The notes: generated by a model not told the origin, from the sequence alone. A stretch of 64,000 nt of DNA from JABSQH01 sp039177505 (GCA_039177505.1 JBCDFR010000001.1:124001-188000); one strand, 5' to 3'; counted from the stretch's first letter, positions 32,404 through 43,424 are shown. Made by a program: numbers and translations.

Positions 32404-35145
32404 ATGGAGTTCGTCGTGCGCACCCCACACGGCGACGCCGACATCCGTCTCGACCCCGCTGCACCGAGCGAGGTCACCCTCGGTGAAGTGGTCGCCGACG
32501 TCACCGGCCAGGCCATCCCGCGCGTCGTCAACGTCGACGATCGGGCAGTAGAGGCCAACCGCCCGGTCCGCGATGTCGTCCAGCGCGGCTCGGTGGTCGA
32601 CACCGATCCCCGCCATGCGATCGATGATCGAGACGGCGTGGTGCTGACGACCACAGCCGGACCCGGCACCACACGCGCAGTCGCGCTCGAACCGGGCACG
32701 TATCGACTCGGACCCGGCCGCCGGGTGAACGCCGCCGAACTCGCCGAAGCACCTGTGCAGACCGCAGCGGTGATCATCAACGCCGATGCGCAGCACAACG
32801 TCACTGTTCGCCCTGGCGACGGCGCCGCGACGCCGCTGCTCGGCGGACACGCCGTCGACGGACCCATCCCGTGGCCGCATCACCGCGACCACGACCCGGC
32901 GGTAGGACATCTCGTCGTCGGTGGACGCAGCTTCCGCTTGGATTCCCAATCGTCTCGCCGGACCCGAACGGAGCATCAAGCGGGCCAGAGCGCCAGGATC
33001 GGCCTCGAGATCGGTGTCGGCATCGACACCGCCGGCGAACCCCAGACGATCGACCCCACCCGCGGCATCGCGATCGCGGGTCCACGAGAACTCGCGATCG
33101 ACGCCCTGTGCAGCGCATGTCTCGCGCTGGCCATGACCCGCGACTCGAACACGACCTCGATCGTCGTCGTGACGACCGACGACAACGCGGCGCGATGGGA
33201 GTGGGTCAAGTGGCTCCCGCACGCGCGCCTGGGTTCGACCGTGGAGCTGCTCGTCGGCGACGCAGCCGTTACCAATTGGATCGGCGGCCGGGGCGAGCGC
33301 TCCTCGACTGCGCACGCCACCACGACCTTGCTCGTCGTCGACGCACCCGCAACCTGGCGCCGCCAAGACGGAGTCCTGCGAACAACCGTGATCGATCCGC
33401 CCACCGATGTTGTGCTCGTGCTGACCACGCCACATAGCGACGACGCCCCCGCGGCGACTGCCGTGACGTTGACGCTCCTCGACGACCGGCCCGGCGAGAT
33501 CGTCGACGCCGACGGCACCGTGCGGTCGCTGCTGCCCAGGCTGTTGGACTCCACCGTCGCGGAGTCCCTCGCACGATCAGTCTCGGCGGCCGCCGACATC
33601 CCGGACACGCCGCCGATCGAACCGCCCGACCTCCTCGATCTCCTCGACGTGCGGCCGCCAGCTGGTTGGATCGTTGCAATCGGACGCCGTGGCAACGCTC
33701 CACTGACGATCGACCTCACCGATGGGCACAACCTCGACATCGTTGCGCCCCGGCTCGCACTGGCCACCGACCTGGCGACGACGATCGTGCTGTCGCTGTG
33801 CTTTTCCCAGCCGCCAGAGGAGCTGTGGGTCATCGATGCCACGGGCCCCGGCCACACCGCGGTTCCCGGCATTGCGGGTATCCCCAACCTCGTGCTCGAC
33901 ACGGTCGACCCGAGCCATCTCGACCGTCGTTTCCGACAACGCCTCGAAGCGCTGTTGCGAGCCCCCATGCGTCCAGCGCGGGTCATCCTCGTCGTTGCCG
34001 ATTCCGCCGACGGCACACGGGCAGCCGAGATCGCCGAGCTCGCGGCCCTCGCCGACGGCCACGACCGCCTCACGCTGCTGTCGATTCGCGAGCGCGTCAA
34101 CGGCGTGCCCAAGCTGGCGGATCGTGCGCTCGCGGCCGCCGCAGGGACGCGCCTGGCAGTGTTCGAACGAGCAGGCGTCCGCAGCGCAACGGTCATCGAC
34201 AACGACTCGCCCGCGCTGTGGTTCACCCCACACACGCCGCGCCAGACGTCTGCCAGCGGCGTCGCGCTCCCCTTTGTTGTGGCGCGGCCCTTCACCGCGC
34301 TCGAGCGACGCCTGCAACGCCGCATCGATCGCGCCGCCACTGCGCCGCCCGACGTGGCACGCGCGGCACAGATGCTGTGCGACGCCGTTCCAGCGAACCG
34401 CATGGTGCCGCAACTCGAGCCCCCCACGGTCCCCCGCTCCACCGACGCAGCAACCTTGCGCAAGCACCATCCGGGCGACGGAGTGCCCATCGGATGGTGC
34501 GATCGCCCCGACCTCAACACACCGGACGTCTGGTGGTGGCAACCGGGGCGCAGCCTCCTCATCGTCGGCTCGGAGCGATCGGGAGTACAAGAGGTCTTCG
34601 GGACCCTGATCGGCGGCGTCGGCGAGCGGCTGGCTCCCGACGACGTCCCGATCATCGCCGCGCTGGCCAACCAGAGCACGCGTCGGGCCGTCGCGCGGCT
34701 CGAGCACTGCCGGCTCGTCGCCGATCCCGCCGATCCGCTCGCGATGATCGGCGTCGTCGATGCGCTGTTGTCGCTCGATGAAGAGTCGTATGAGCAACCA
34801 CTGGTACTCATCGACGATCTCGCGGCCGTCCGCGCTGCGCTCGAGGGACCCGATGCGGCCCGGTTCGATAACGCACTGCGCCTGGTTCAACGCGGCGGCA
34901 CCGGGGTCGTCGCGACCGTCTCGACGATTGCCGACGCCGGTTCCTTGGACGACGCCGATCGTCGTGCGATCGGCCATCTCGACGATCCCGACGAGGCGTT
35001 CCGGCTCGGGGTGCCCGACGATGTCGGCGCATCGAGTGGGCAGTACTGGCTGCTGCCCGACGCGACGATCGGCGTGGTGGCGACCAGCGGCAGCGCGGCG
35101 GTCGAGCGCGACGGAGCACCCGATCAACAAGTAGGTCGACAATGA
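32404..35145 (+). CDS. FtsK/EccC-like protein with degenerate ATPase domains
   Basis: A 913-aa protein with the domain order of type VII EccC/EssC ATPases: a ubiquitin-like N-terminal domain (1-~65, DATLGEVV-type), an FHA-like region (~85-185), then FtsK-like modules. At the place of the first Walker A, after DLTDGHNLDIV, it reads APRLALATD (448-456) instead of GTTGSGKS. In the last module the P-loop position is GSERSGVQ (722-729), without the lysine. FtsK-type Walker B remnants remain (EELWVIDATG, QPLVLIDDLA). It lacks the usual transmembrane pair. It is therefore a structural or regulatory pseudo-ATPase. ATGA overlap with the next gene. Confidence 0.7.
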   Translation: MEFVVRTPHGDADIRLDPAAPSEVTLGEVVADVTGQAIPRVVNVDDRAVEANRPVRDVVQRGSVVDTDPRHAIDDRDGVVLTTTAGPGTTRAVALEPGTYRLGPGRRVNAAELAEAPVQTAAVIINADAQHNVTVRPGDGAATPLLGGHAVDGPIPWPHHRDHDPAVGHLVVGGRSFRLDSQSSRRTRTEHQAGQSARIGLEIGVGIDTAGEPQTIDPTRGIAIAGPRELAIDALCSACLALAMTRDSNTTSIVVVTTDDNAARWEWVKWLPHARLGSTVELLVGDAAVTNWIGGRGERSSTAHATTTLLVVDAPATWRRQDGVLRTTVIDPPTDVVLVLTTPHSDDAPAATAVTLTLLDDRPGEIVDADGTVRSLLPRLLDSTVAESLARSVSAAADIPDTPPIEPPDLLDLLDVRPPAGWIVAIGRRGNAPLTIDLTDGHNLDIVAPRLALATDLATTIVLSLCFSQPPEELWVIDATGPGHTAVPGIAGIPNLVLDTVDPSHLDRRFRQRLEALLRAPMRPARVILVVADSADGTRAAEIAELAALADGHDRLTLLSIRERVNGVPKLADRALAAAAGTRLAVFERAGVRSATVIDNDSPALWFTPHTPRQTSASGVALPFVVARPFTALERRLQRRIDRAATAPPDVARAAQMLCDAVPANRMVPQLEPPTVPRSTDAATLRKHHPGDGVPIGWCDRPDLNTPDVWWWQPGRSLLIVGSERSGVQEVFGTLIGGVGERLAPDDVPIIAALANQSTRRAVARLEHCRLVADPADPLAMIGVVDALLSLDEESYEQPLVLIDDLAAVRAALEGPDAARFDNALRLVQRGGTGVVATVSTIADAGSLDDADRRAIGHLDDPDEAFRLGVPDDVGASSGQYWLLPDATIGVVATSGSAAVERDGAPDQQVGRQ

Positions 35146-36125
35146 CCGACGAAGGCACCGCCCGCCGCGGTGCCGGAGTCGGCCTCGAGGTCACATCCGC
35201 CACCGTGCGCGGCGTACGTCTGGATGAGGGCGCGCTTGCGGCGGCTGTCGAGATCGGGATCGCTGCGCCGCCGACCGATCGATCGCTCGTCGACGCGCTC
35301 GTCATCGCCCGCGCCGAACTCGACGCTGGTCACGAGCCGACCAGACTGGCGACATTCCCGCCGGGGGCCACATTGCAACGACGCGACGTCACCGGCCTGA
35401 CCGGTGCGGAGTTGAACACCGTGCGCCACGGCTTCTCCGAACAGGACGGGATCGGGTCGACAATGATCGTCGACGATGGCCCTCGGCGTTGGTTGATGGT
35501 GATCGGATGGGACGACGCACGCGTCCGTCAACTCGAACAGCTCACCGAGCTGGCGGGGTTCGCCGACGTCACCGTCGAACCCAGTCCAATGGCGATGATG
35601 CACACCGCTCCAGCCGACGTCACGCGCAGTATGCGAGTTGCTGCACCGGCTGAGGCGTTCGCCGTTGTGCACGGCAGCGACGGACCGATCGCCGCGGCGT
35701 CGGTCGACGGCGTGGGGATCATCGCACCCGAGCTGGCTCAGCGTCGTGATCCGGTGTCGCCGACCTGGTTCGACGAACTGGTCGAACCACCCCTGCTCGC
35801 CGCGGAGCTCACCCAACTCGGCATCGCCGAGCCGGGCGGGACGATCGCGATCCGCATCGGCGACGCGGCGTATCCCGAGTATCCCGACGCCGACGTGCGG
35901 GCGGCACGTCGTCAATGCGTTGCGCTGGGCGCGGCGATCGGCGCTGCCGGGTTCAGTGGCCCGCTGCGCCCGGTCGACACCGTCAATGCGACGACCCCCT
36001 ACAACACCGTGACCGACGTCCGCTATCCATGGGCCATCGAGCGGGTCCCCGCCTCGACCGATCCAACGACCGGGGAGCTCTCCAGACCGCCTCGTCGTCG
36101 AACGCTCCTACGGCGGCGGCGGTGA
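35142..36125 (+). CDS. Hypothetical protein, possibly actin/PilM-like fold
   Basis: A 327-aa protein with no recognised family. It opens GLEVTSATVRGVRLDEG, reminiscent of the phosphate-1 strand of PilM/FtsA-like actin folds (GLDIGSxxVRAVxL), and has a later FADVTVEPSPMAM and VDGVGIIAPELAQRR. Acidic, no signal peptide or membrane segment; a basic tail (RPPRRRTLLRRRR) ends it. Translationally coupled to the FtsK/EccC-like gene (ATGA), so it probably works with it. Convergent with hspR after 43 nt. The fold assignment is weak. Confidence 0.6.
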   Translation: MTDEGTARRGAGVGLEVTSATVRGVRLDEGALAAAVEIGIAAPPTDRSLVDALVIARAELDAGHEPTRLATFPPGATLQRRDVTGLTGAELNTVRHGFSEQDGIGSTMIVDDGPRRWLMVIGWDDARVRQLEQLTELAGFADVTVEPSPMAMMHTAPADVTRSMRVAAPAEAFAVVHGSDGPIAAASVDGVGIIAPELAQRRDPVSPTWFDELVEPPLLAAELTQLGIAEPGGTIAIRIGDAAYPEYPDADVRAARRQCVALGAAIGAAGFSGPLRPVDTVNATTPYNTVTDVRYPWAIERVPASTDPTTGELSRPPRRRTLLRRRR

Positions 36126-36168
36126 GATTGACGTCGTCTCGTGGGTGCCGATCGGACGCAAGGTGCGA

Positions 36169-36579
36169 TCAATCGCGATCGAAGATCGAGGGGCGCTCGC
36201 CGAATACTGCGACCGCTTGTCGCAGCGGGACCAAGTCGCCGCCGCGGCCCTCGGCCGCCTCGAGCGCATCTTCGGCGACCCGCCGCACCTCGGCCAACTC
36301 ATCTCGCAACGCGGCGTTCTCCACTTCGAGCTGCATCACCCGGCGAATTCCTTCGAGGTTCATCCCCTCGTCGGTGAGCTGGGAGATCCGGCGCAGGAGT
36401 GCGATATCGGCATCGGAGTAGCGCCGGTTGCCACCTTGCGTGCGGGCCGGGGTGACCAGACCGCGCCGCTCATAGATGCGCAACGTCTGCGGGTGCATTC
36501 CGGCCAGCTCGGCGGCGACCGAGATCACGTAGACCGCATGCGTTGCCGAACGCTCGACGTGGGTGCGATCTCTGCTCAT
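36169..36579 (-). CDS. hspR: Heat-shock repressor HspR (MerR family)
   Basis: A 136-aa MerR-type repressor. Helix-turn-helix ISVAAELAGMHPQTLRIYERRGLV followed by wing TQGGNRRYSDADIALLRRISQL, then a coiled coil (EGIRRVMQLEVENAALRDELAEVRRVA). HspR binds HAIR operators with DnaK as co-repressor and shuts down the dnaK operon and clpB. It is the last gene of dnaK-grpE-dnaJ-hspR, overlapping dnaJ by 4 nt, so it is autoregulated. HAIR-type sites are visible upstream of dnaK and clpB in this window. Confidence 0.93.
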   Translation of the reverse strand: MSRDRTHVERSATHAVYVISVAAELAGMHPQTLRIYERRGLVTPARTQGGNRRYSDADIALLRRISQLTDEGMNLEGIRRVMQLEVENAALRDELAEVRRVAEDALEAAEGRGGDLVPLRQAVAVFGERPSIFDRD

Positions 36580-37715
36580 GCCAACGATGCCCTCGGGTTC
36601 ACGGTAGTCGCCTCGGCCAGCTGCTCGAGAGCCACACGTTGCTCATCGCTCAACTCAGTGGGTACGGCCACGTTGACCGTCACGATCAGGTCGCCGGTGG
36701 CCGACTTCGTCTGGATCCCGCGACCCTTGACGCGATGACGACTCCCGGTTGGCGTGCCCGGCTTCAGTCGCAACGTGACCCGCGGGCCCTCGAGCGTCGG
36801 CACATCGATCTCGCCGCCGAGCGCCGCCTCGGCGAAGGTCACCGGCACGGCCACGGTCAGATTGTTGCCCTGCCGACCGAACAGGTCGTGCGGCATCACC
36901 TTCAACTCGACCAGCAGATCGCCGGCCGGTCCACCGTTGCGCCCCGGACCGCCACGGCCTTTGAGTCGAATCGTCTGTCCGTCTTTGACCCCGGGGGGGA
37001 TGCGCGTCTTGACCTCGCGTTGGCGCTTCTCGGTGCCGACTCCATGACATGAGGGGCACGGATCCTCGATGCGCACGCCTTGTCCCTGGCACACCCGACA
37101 CGGCGACGAGAACGAGAACAACCCTTGGTTGTCGTCGACGACGCCGCGGCCGCCACAGCTCGAACACAACGTGGGGCTGGTTCCTGGGCGGGCGCCCGAT
37201 CCGTTGCAGGTCGAGCACTGCGCATCGGTGGTGAGGTAGAGGGTGGTAGTGATGCCCGTGACGGCGTCGTCGAAGTCGATCGTCAACTGGGCGGTGATGT
37301 CGTCGCCGCGTCGTGGTCCAACACCGGCCGGACCACTCTGACCGCCCGGCGCCGGTCCGCCCCGTCCGCCACGGCCGAACAGGTTGCCGAAGAGATCGCC
37401 GAGACCACCTTCGTCGCCGACGTTGAACCGGAAGCCACCCTGGCCGCCGCCGGGCGCTCCACCCATCCCGCCGACGGGGCCCATGTGGCGGACCTCGTCG
37501 TACTCGGTTTTCTTCTCCTCGTCGCCCAGCACGTCGTACGCCGCGGAGACCTGCTTGAAGCGCTCCTCGGCGGCTTCGTCGCCGGGGTTCTTGTCGGGGT
37601 GCAGGTCACGGGCGAGCTTGCGATACGCCTTGGTGATGTCCTTGGCCGAGGCGTCGTCGTCGACGCCCAGGATCTTGTAGTAGTTGGTCTCGAACCACTC
37701 TCGTTGTGGAGCCAT
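36576..37715 (-). CDS. dnaJ: Chaperone DnaJ
   Basis: A 379-aa J-domain co-chaperone that delivers unfolded clients to DnaK and stimulates its ATPase. J domain 10-75 with HPD at 39-41; Gly/Phe-rich region (~90-135, GGLGDLFGNLFGRGGRGG); zinc domain with four CxxCxGxG-type repeats (CSTCNGSG, CSSCGGRG, CRVCQGQG, CPSCHGVG); C-terminal substrate-binding domain. The ATG is preceded by GAGGAGGTGAC. This is the DnaJ1 of the operon; no second dnaJ is present here. Confidence 0.97.
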   Translation of the reverse strand: MAPQREWFETNYYKILGVDDDASAKDITKAYRKLARDLHPDKNPGDEAAEERFKQVSAAYDVLGDEEKKTEYDEVRHMGPVGGMGGAPGGGQGGFRFNVGDEGGLGDLFGNLFGRGGRGGPAPGGQSGPAGVGPRRGDDITAQLTIDFDDAVTGITTTLYLTTDAQCSTCNGSGARPGTSPTLCSSCGGRGVVDDNQGLFSFSSPCRVCQGQGVRIEDPCPSCHGVGTEKRQREVKTRIPPGVKDGQTIRLKGRGGPGRNGGPAGDLLVELKVMPHDLFGRQGNNLTVAVPVTFAEAALGGEIDVPTLEGPRVTLRLKPGTPTGSRHRVKGRGIQTKSATGDLIVTVNVAVPTELSDEQRVALEQLAEATTVNPRASLA

Positions 37716-37804
37716 CGTCGGTCACCTCCTCGGGTGTGTGCTGCTGTGCGTTCTGCTCCCGGTCGGCCACCGCGATGATCGCCAGCGGCACGCCGGCTGC
37801 GCGC

Positions 37805-38434
37805 TCAATCCGTCGTCTTCACCATCGCCGCTCGGAGCACTTTGCCCTTCCACGTGTATCCACTGCGCAGCACCTCGGCGACGACCGGTTCTCCACCGCC
37901 GGCGGGCTCGTGGGCAACGGCCTCGGCGACCTCGGGGTCGAACGGCGCACCGTCGAGGTCGACCGGCTCGAGGCCCTGCTTCTTGAGCTCAACCAACATC
38001 TGGTTGAGCAACGGACCGACCTCGTCGGGGTGGCGAAGGTATGCGGCTTCTGCGGCGTCGAGCACGGGCAGCAACGCCTCGGCCAGCCGTCCTGTGGCCC
38101 GGTCGGCGTCGGCCTGCGATTGCGTTTGCATCCGTCGCCGGTAGTTGTCGAAGTCGGCCTGCACTCGTTGGGCCATCGCTCGGTACTCCTCGCGCTCACC
38201 GAGGAGCGCCTCGACGTCGACGTCGGAGAAGTCCGGCGCCGAGGCGGCGTCGTCGACCAACTCGTCGATGTCGTCGATGTCGGCGATGTCGCCATCGCCC
38301 GTGCCGTCGGGCACTCGGCGCGGGGCCGGCGGGGCACCCGGTGCGGGCCGCGGGATCGACGACGTGATGTCGTCGATCTCGCTGGCCCGCTCAGTGCCGT
38401 CGTCGGCTGCGCCGATGGTGTCGTCGTGAGTCAT
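37805..38434 (-). CDS. grpE: Nucleotide exchange factor GrpE
   Basis: A 209-aa co-chaperone that releases ADP from DnaK. A long acidic, disordered N-terminus (1-~85) precedes the coiled coil with ERAEYRAMAQRVQADFDNYRRRM-like core, then LLPVLDAAEAAYL and the C-terminal beta domain ending VLRSGYTWKGKVLRAAMVKT. The start at 38434 (MTHDDTIGAADD) lies 31 nt after the dnaK stop; the longer frame to 38578 overlaps dnaK and is rejected. Confidence 0.95.
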   Translation of the reverse strand: MTHDDTIGAADDGTERASEIDDITSSIPRPAPGAPPAPRRVPDGTGDGDIADIDDIDELVDDAASAPDFSDVDVEALLGEREEYRAMAQRVQADFDNYRRRMQTQSQADADRATGRLAEALLPVLDAAEAAYLRHPDEVGPLLNQMLVELKKQGLEPVDLDGAPFDPEVAEAVAHEPAGGGEPVVAEVLRSGYTWKGKVLRAAMVKTTD

Positions 38435-38465
38435 GTCGCGCTCGCTTCGCTGGTCGCGAGGCGCG

Positions 38466-40322
<1,857 letters not shown>

Positions 40323-40370
40323 TGGGGGCTCCTTTGCGGACTGTTGCGGGGATTGTTGCGGGGGCTGTTG

Positions 40371-40387
40371 CATCCGAAGATCGGATG
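40371..40387 (-). promoter_or_regulatory. Short hairpin in the dnaK leader
   Basis: A 7-bp inverted repeat CATCCGA-AGA-TCGGATG sits between the HAIR site and the dnaK start. Three TGTTGCGGGG-like units (40342-40370) follow toward the ATG. Either could affect mRNA structure; function unknown. Confidence 0.4.
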
Positions 40388-40438
40388 ACAGTCACGCTAC
40401 GGCTGGCCGGACCTGATCGCAACTCATCACGCATGTTT

Positions 40439-40459
40439 CTTGAGTCGTATGCACTCAAT
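40439..40459 (-). promoter_or_regulatory. HAIR operator (HspR binding site) of the dnaK operon
   Basis: On the + strand CTTGAGT-N7-ACTCAAT: 13 of 14 conserved positions of the HAIR consensus CTTGAGT-N7-ACTCAAG. It lies 117 nt upstream of the dnaK ATG and 25 nt beyond the end of the cytidine deaminase gene. Confidence 0.88.
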
Positions 40460-40483
40460 AAATGAGACAGTCGACGAGGGTTC

Positions 40484-40900
40484 TCAGTCTGTTTCGCGAT
40501 CTCCCAGGTCAGATGGCCCGAACGCGTCCGGCAGGAGGTCGCCGACCGTCCGGACCAACACTGCTTCAGCGTCCACCAGCACGCTGTGGACGACGACGTC
40601 ACGAGCCGCGAACTCACTGAGTCGCTGCCGGCATCCACCACACGGGCTCCCGGGCCGGTCGCCGTCGGTCAACACGACCACTTCTTCGATGCGTCGACCA
40701 CCGAGTGCCACCATCGCGGCGATGGCACCAGCCTCGGCGCATGTGCCGAGGGGGTAGGCGGCGTTCTCGACATTGGCTGCCGCGACGATCCCAACGTCGG
40801 TGCGCAGCGCAGCACCGACCCGATATCCCGAGTACGGACAGTACGCCTCGGCGTGGACCCGACGGGCCGCAGCGACGAGCTCGTCGGACGGTCCGGTCAC
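40484..40900 (-). CDS. cdd: Cytidine deaminase
   Basis: A 138-aa homotetramer-type deaminase that converts (deoxy)cytidine to (deoxy)uridine in pyrimidine salvage. The zinc site is complete: NVENAAYPLGTCAEAGAI (catalytic Glu in CAEA) and PCGGCRQ. The N-terminal AYCPYSGYRVGAAL is the usual substrate loop. GTG start; divergent from the GNAT gene with a 51-bp shared gap. Downstream, its end lies close to the dnaK promoter on the same strand. Confidence 0.95.
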   Translation of the reverse strand: MTGPSDELVAAARRVHAEAYCPYSGYRVGAALRTDVGIVAAANVENAAYPLGTCAEAGAIAAMVALGGRRIEEVVVLTDGDRPGSPCGGCRQRLSEFAARDVVVHSVLVDAEAVLVRTVGDLLPDAFGPSDLGDRETD

Positions 40901-40951
40901 ATTGGCAATGATCCCACGTTTGACATTCGCCAGGCATCATGCTGGTGGGTG

Positions 40952-41419
40952 ATGCAGCTGTACCTACGCGATGCGCTCCCCGCAGATGTCGACGGTTTGC
41001 TCGCGTTGTTGTCGGGCGGCCGGCTCGTCGAAGGCGACGACAGCCCGATCAACCTTCCCGCCGATATGGCCAGCTTCGTCGATGCGATTCGTGAGATCGA
41101 CCGCACCGACGGGACGTACCTGATGGTCGCCGACCTCGGTGGTCGTTTGGTCGGCATGCTCCAGCTCATCACGTTTCGCCACCTGCAGCACCGTGGCGGT
41201 CGCTGCGCCGAGATCGAGAGCATGCACGTGGCCTCCGACATGCGCGGCCAAGGCGTCGGTGGACGGCTCCTCGACCACGCCGTCGAGCGGGCCTGCGAGC
41301 TGGGCTGCTACCGCGTGCAGCTCACCAGCAACGTCGACCGTCCCGACGCCCACCGCTTCTACGAAGCCCACGACTTCGTATCGAGCCACAAGGGCTACAA
41401 GCGCTACCTCAAGCGATAG
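40952..41419 (+). CDS. GNAT-family N-acetyltransferase
   Basis: A 155-aa acyltransferase. The acetyl-CoA loop is visible as RGQGVGGRLLDHAVERA, preceded by the beta strand AEIESMHVASDM; the C-terminal HRFYEAHDFVSSHKGYKRYL is typical of GNAT tails. The substrate (amine, peptide or drug) cannot be told. The ATG at 40952 fits the first beta strand; a GTG lies one codon upstream. Convergent with the beta-helix gene. Confidence 0.88.
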   Translation: MQLYLRDALPADVDGLLALLSGGRLVEGDDSPINLPADMASFVDAIREIDRTDGTYLMVADLGGRLVGMLQLITFRHLQHRGGRCAEIESMHVASDMRGQGVGGRLLDHAVERACELGCYRVQLTSNVDRPDAHRFYEAHDFVSSHKGYKRYLKR

Positions 41420-41513
41420 GACTCATCCCAGCACTTGCCTGTCACACCGCGCCGCACAACGTGTCACCCGTGCGATCAAGTCCGCTTCACCGACAGCGAT
41501 AGCGAACGGTGTG

Positions 41514-43277
41514 TCAGTCACCCCGCCACGGCACTCGCTCAACGGCGCCGACATCGCACCGCCCACCCTGCGGTCGAGGGACGCCGCGCTGGTCCTCGCC
41601 GGCGCACACCGTCGCTGAGCGAGGAATCTGGTTGAGCAGCGGCGACCCGCGCTGCGGCTCCATCGTCGGCGTCGGCCCACCGTTGTCGGTGAGCCCTCCG
41701 AGTCGTGCGTCGTCGCCGTTGACGACATCGTGCGCTCCGTACCCGAGCCCGCACGTGTCCGAGCCTTGCTCGAAGTTGAAGCCGCCGGAGTCGGTTCGTG
41801 CCACGACGCAAAGCGGGCCGCCCAACGACGCCGGAGCGATCACCGAACTAACCGTAGAGAAGTCGATTGCGTCGATGGCTGATGACTCGGTGCCCTGGTT
41901 CTCCGCGACCGTGGCATAGGTCAGCTCGACGGCGGTGCCGATGACGCCGGCCCGACCGTTCTCCGCGAGATTGTCGGCAATCGTCGAATCGTCGACGGTG
42001 ACCCGACCGTGTGCCGTGCTGACGCCGGCACCGTCGCCGGCGGCCGAGTTGTCGGCCACCGTCGACGCCTGCACGTTGATGTTGCCGATCGTGACGCTGA
42101 TCCCGACCGAGCTGCCGTTGTCCGCCGCGTTGCCCGACACCGAGCTGTTGATCAAGGTGACGTCGCCGTCCACCACCGTGATGCCCACATCGTCGGGGTA
42201 TCCCCCAGTGCCGACCGCGACGTTGTTGTCGACAGCGGACTCGTCCAGGTGCACATCGGTGCGGTCGTACGTCAAGATGCCGAGGCCTCCCTGACCCTTG
42301 TTGTCGGACACCGAGGAGCGAACCAACTCCAACGCGTTGGTCGTCTCGTCGCTGCCACCGTCGAGCACGATGCCGGCGTTGGCGTCGAACACGACGTTGC
42401 CGTCAACGCTGCTGTCGGTGAGCAGACCAGATGCACCGTTGGTGATCACGATGCCGGCGTTCGATCCAGCTTCGTTCTCGTTGACCGAGCTCGACGTAAG
42501 GGCCACGTCGCCGCCGGCGAAGATGCCCGAAACGCTGAACTCTGCGACGTTGCCGTTCACTTCGGAGTACTCCATGTCGACGCCACCCATGGCGTAGATC
42601 CCGGCATAGGGCGTGCCGTTCGCGGACAGGTTGTTGTTAACCGACGAATGGCGCATCGTGACCAGGCCGTTGGCGTCGTTCATCCAGAGGCCACTACCGC
42701 CGTCACCGTCGACACCGTTGTTGTCCACGTGGGAGTTGATCAACGTGATCGAACCCGCGGCGTAGATGCCGCCACCGGCACCGCTCGCGGTGTTGTCGGT
42801 AAGGGTCGCGTCGACGAGCGTGACGGTGCCGGATGCCATGATGGCGCCACCGTTGCCTGCGTGGCGGTCGCGCACCGAGTTGCCGTCGAACATGGTGACG
42901 TCGCTCACCACGAGTTCGTCAGCGCTGTCGTGGAGGAGCACACGATTGCCGGGACAGGTCTGCTGGATAGAGGAGCCGTTGCCGACGATGATCAGCTCCT
43001 CGGCGGACGTCAGCTGACCGCCTGCTGTGCAGGTCAGTTGATAGGTCTTGTCTCTTTCGAGGAAGATCGTCGCAGCTCCACTCGTGGCGTTGGCCTGTGC
43101 AAGCGCATGACGCAGCGAACCGGGGGCGCCATCCTCGGTGGTCGTCACGAGGAAGAAATCCTTTGTCTCGGCGCCTTGGACGGCGCCGGCGGCGGCGCCG
43201 ATGCCCAGCGCCGACGCGGCCGCCAGTGATGCGGCACTGGCGGCGAACTGACGATGTGTCCGTGAGCGGTGTGCCAT
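41514..43277 (-). CDS. Secreted right-handed parallel beta-helix protein (choice-of-anchor Q type)
   Basis: A 587-aa exported protein. Signal peptide 1-~36 (RQFAASAASLAAASALGIGAA, AxA near 33-36). The body is a long series of ~20-25-residue Asn/Ser/Gly-rich rungs such as SSVNNNLSANG, SEVNGNVAEFS and SSVSGNAADNG, as in polymorphic outer-membrane-like and pectate-lyase-type beta-helices. It opens with VTTTEDGAPGSLRHAL and ends with GGPTPTMEPQRGSPLLNQIP ... RCDVGAVE, the choice-of-anchor Q pattern. No membrane anchor is seen. Start set by GGAG and signal peptide. Likely adhesive or surface role. Confidence 0.8.
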   Translation of the reverse strand: MAHRSRTHRQFAASAASLAAASALGIGAAAGAVQGAETKDFFLVTTTEDGAPGSLRHALAQANATSGAATIFLERDKTYQLTCTAGGQLTSAEELIIVGNGSSIQQTCPGNRVLLHDSADELVVSDVTMFDGNSVRDRHAGNGGAIMASGTVTLVDATLTDNTASGAGGGIYAAGSITLINSHVDNNGVDGDGGSGLWMNDANGLVTMRHSSVNNNLSANGTPYAGIYAMGGVDMEYSEVNGNVAEFSVSGIFAGGDVALTSSSVNENEAGSNAGIVITNGASGLLTDSSVDGNVVFDANAGIVLDGGSDETTNALELVRSSVSDNKGQGGLGILTYDRTDVHLDESAVDNNVAVGTGGYPDDVGITVVDGDVTLINSSVSGNAADNGSSVGISVTIGNINVQASTVADNSAAGDGAGVSTAHGRVTVDDSTIADNLAENGRAGVIGTAVELTYATVAENQGTESSAIDAIDFSTVSSVIAPASLGGPLCVVARTDSGGFNFEQGSDTCGLGYGAHDVVNGDDARLGGLTDNGGPTPTMEPQRGSPLLNQIPRSATVCAGEDQRGVPRPQGGRCDVGAVERVPWRGD

Positions 43278-43424
43278 GGTTCTCCAACTCGGTGACGTGA
43301 GGAACGAATAGCTGCTCAAATTACGGAACCCGTAGTTCACATAGACGGCAGGTCTCGTATTTTTTAGGGTCGTTTCAGACTGCCGACCACGTCCCCTTGG
43401 TCTCGAGCGGTCCCGGTCGCGTGA

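Noticed and set aside
42009..43229. A 406-residue + strand frame opposite the beta-helix gene
   Set aside because: Its periodic pattern mirrors the beta-helix rungs; no own start signal or family.
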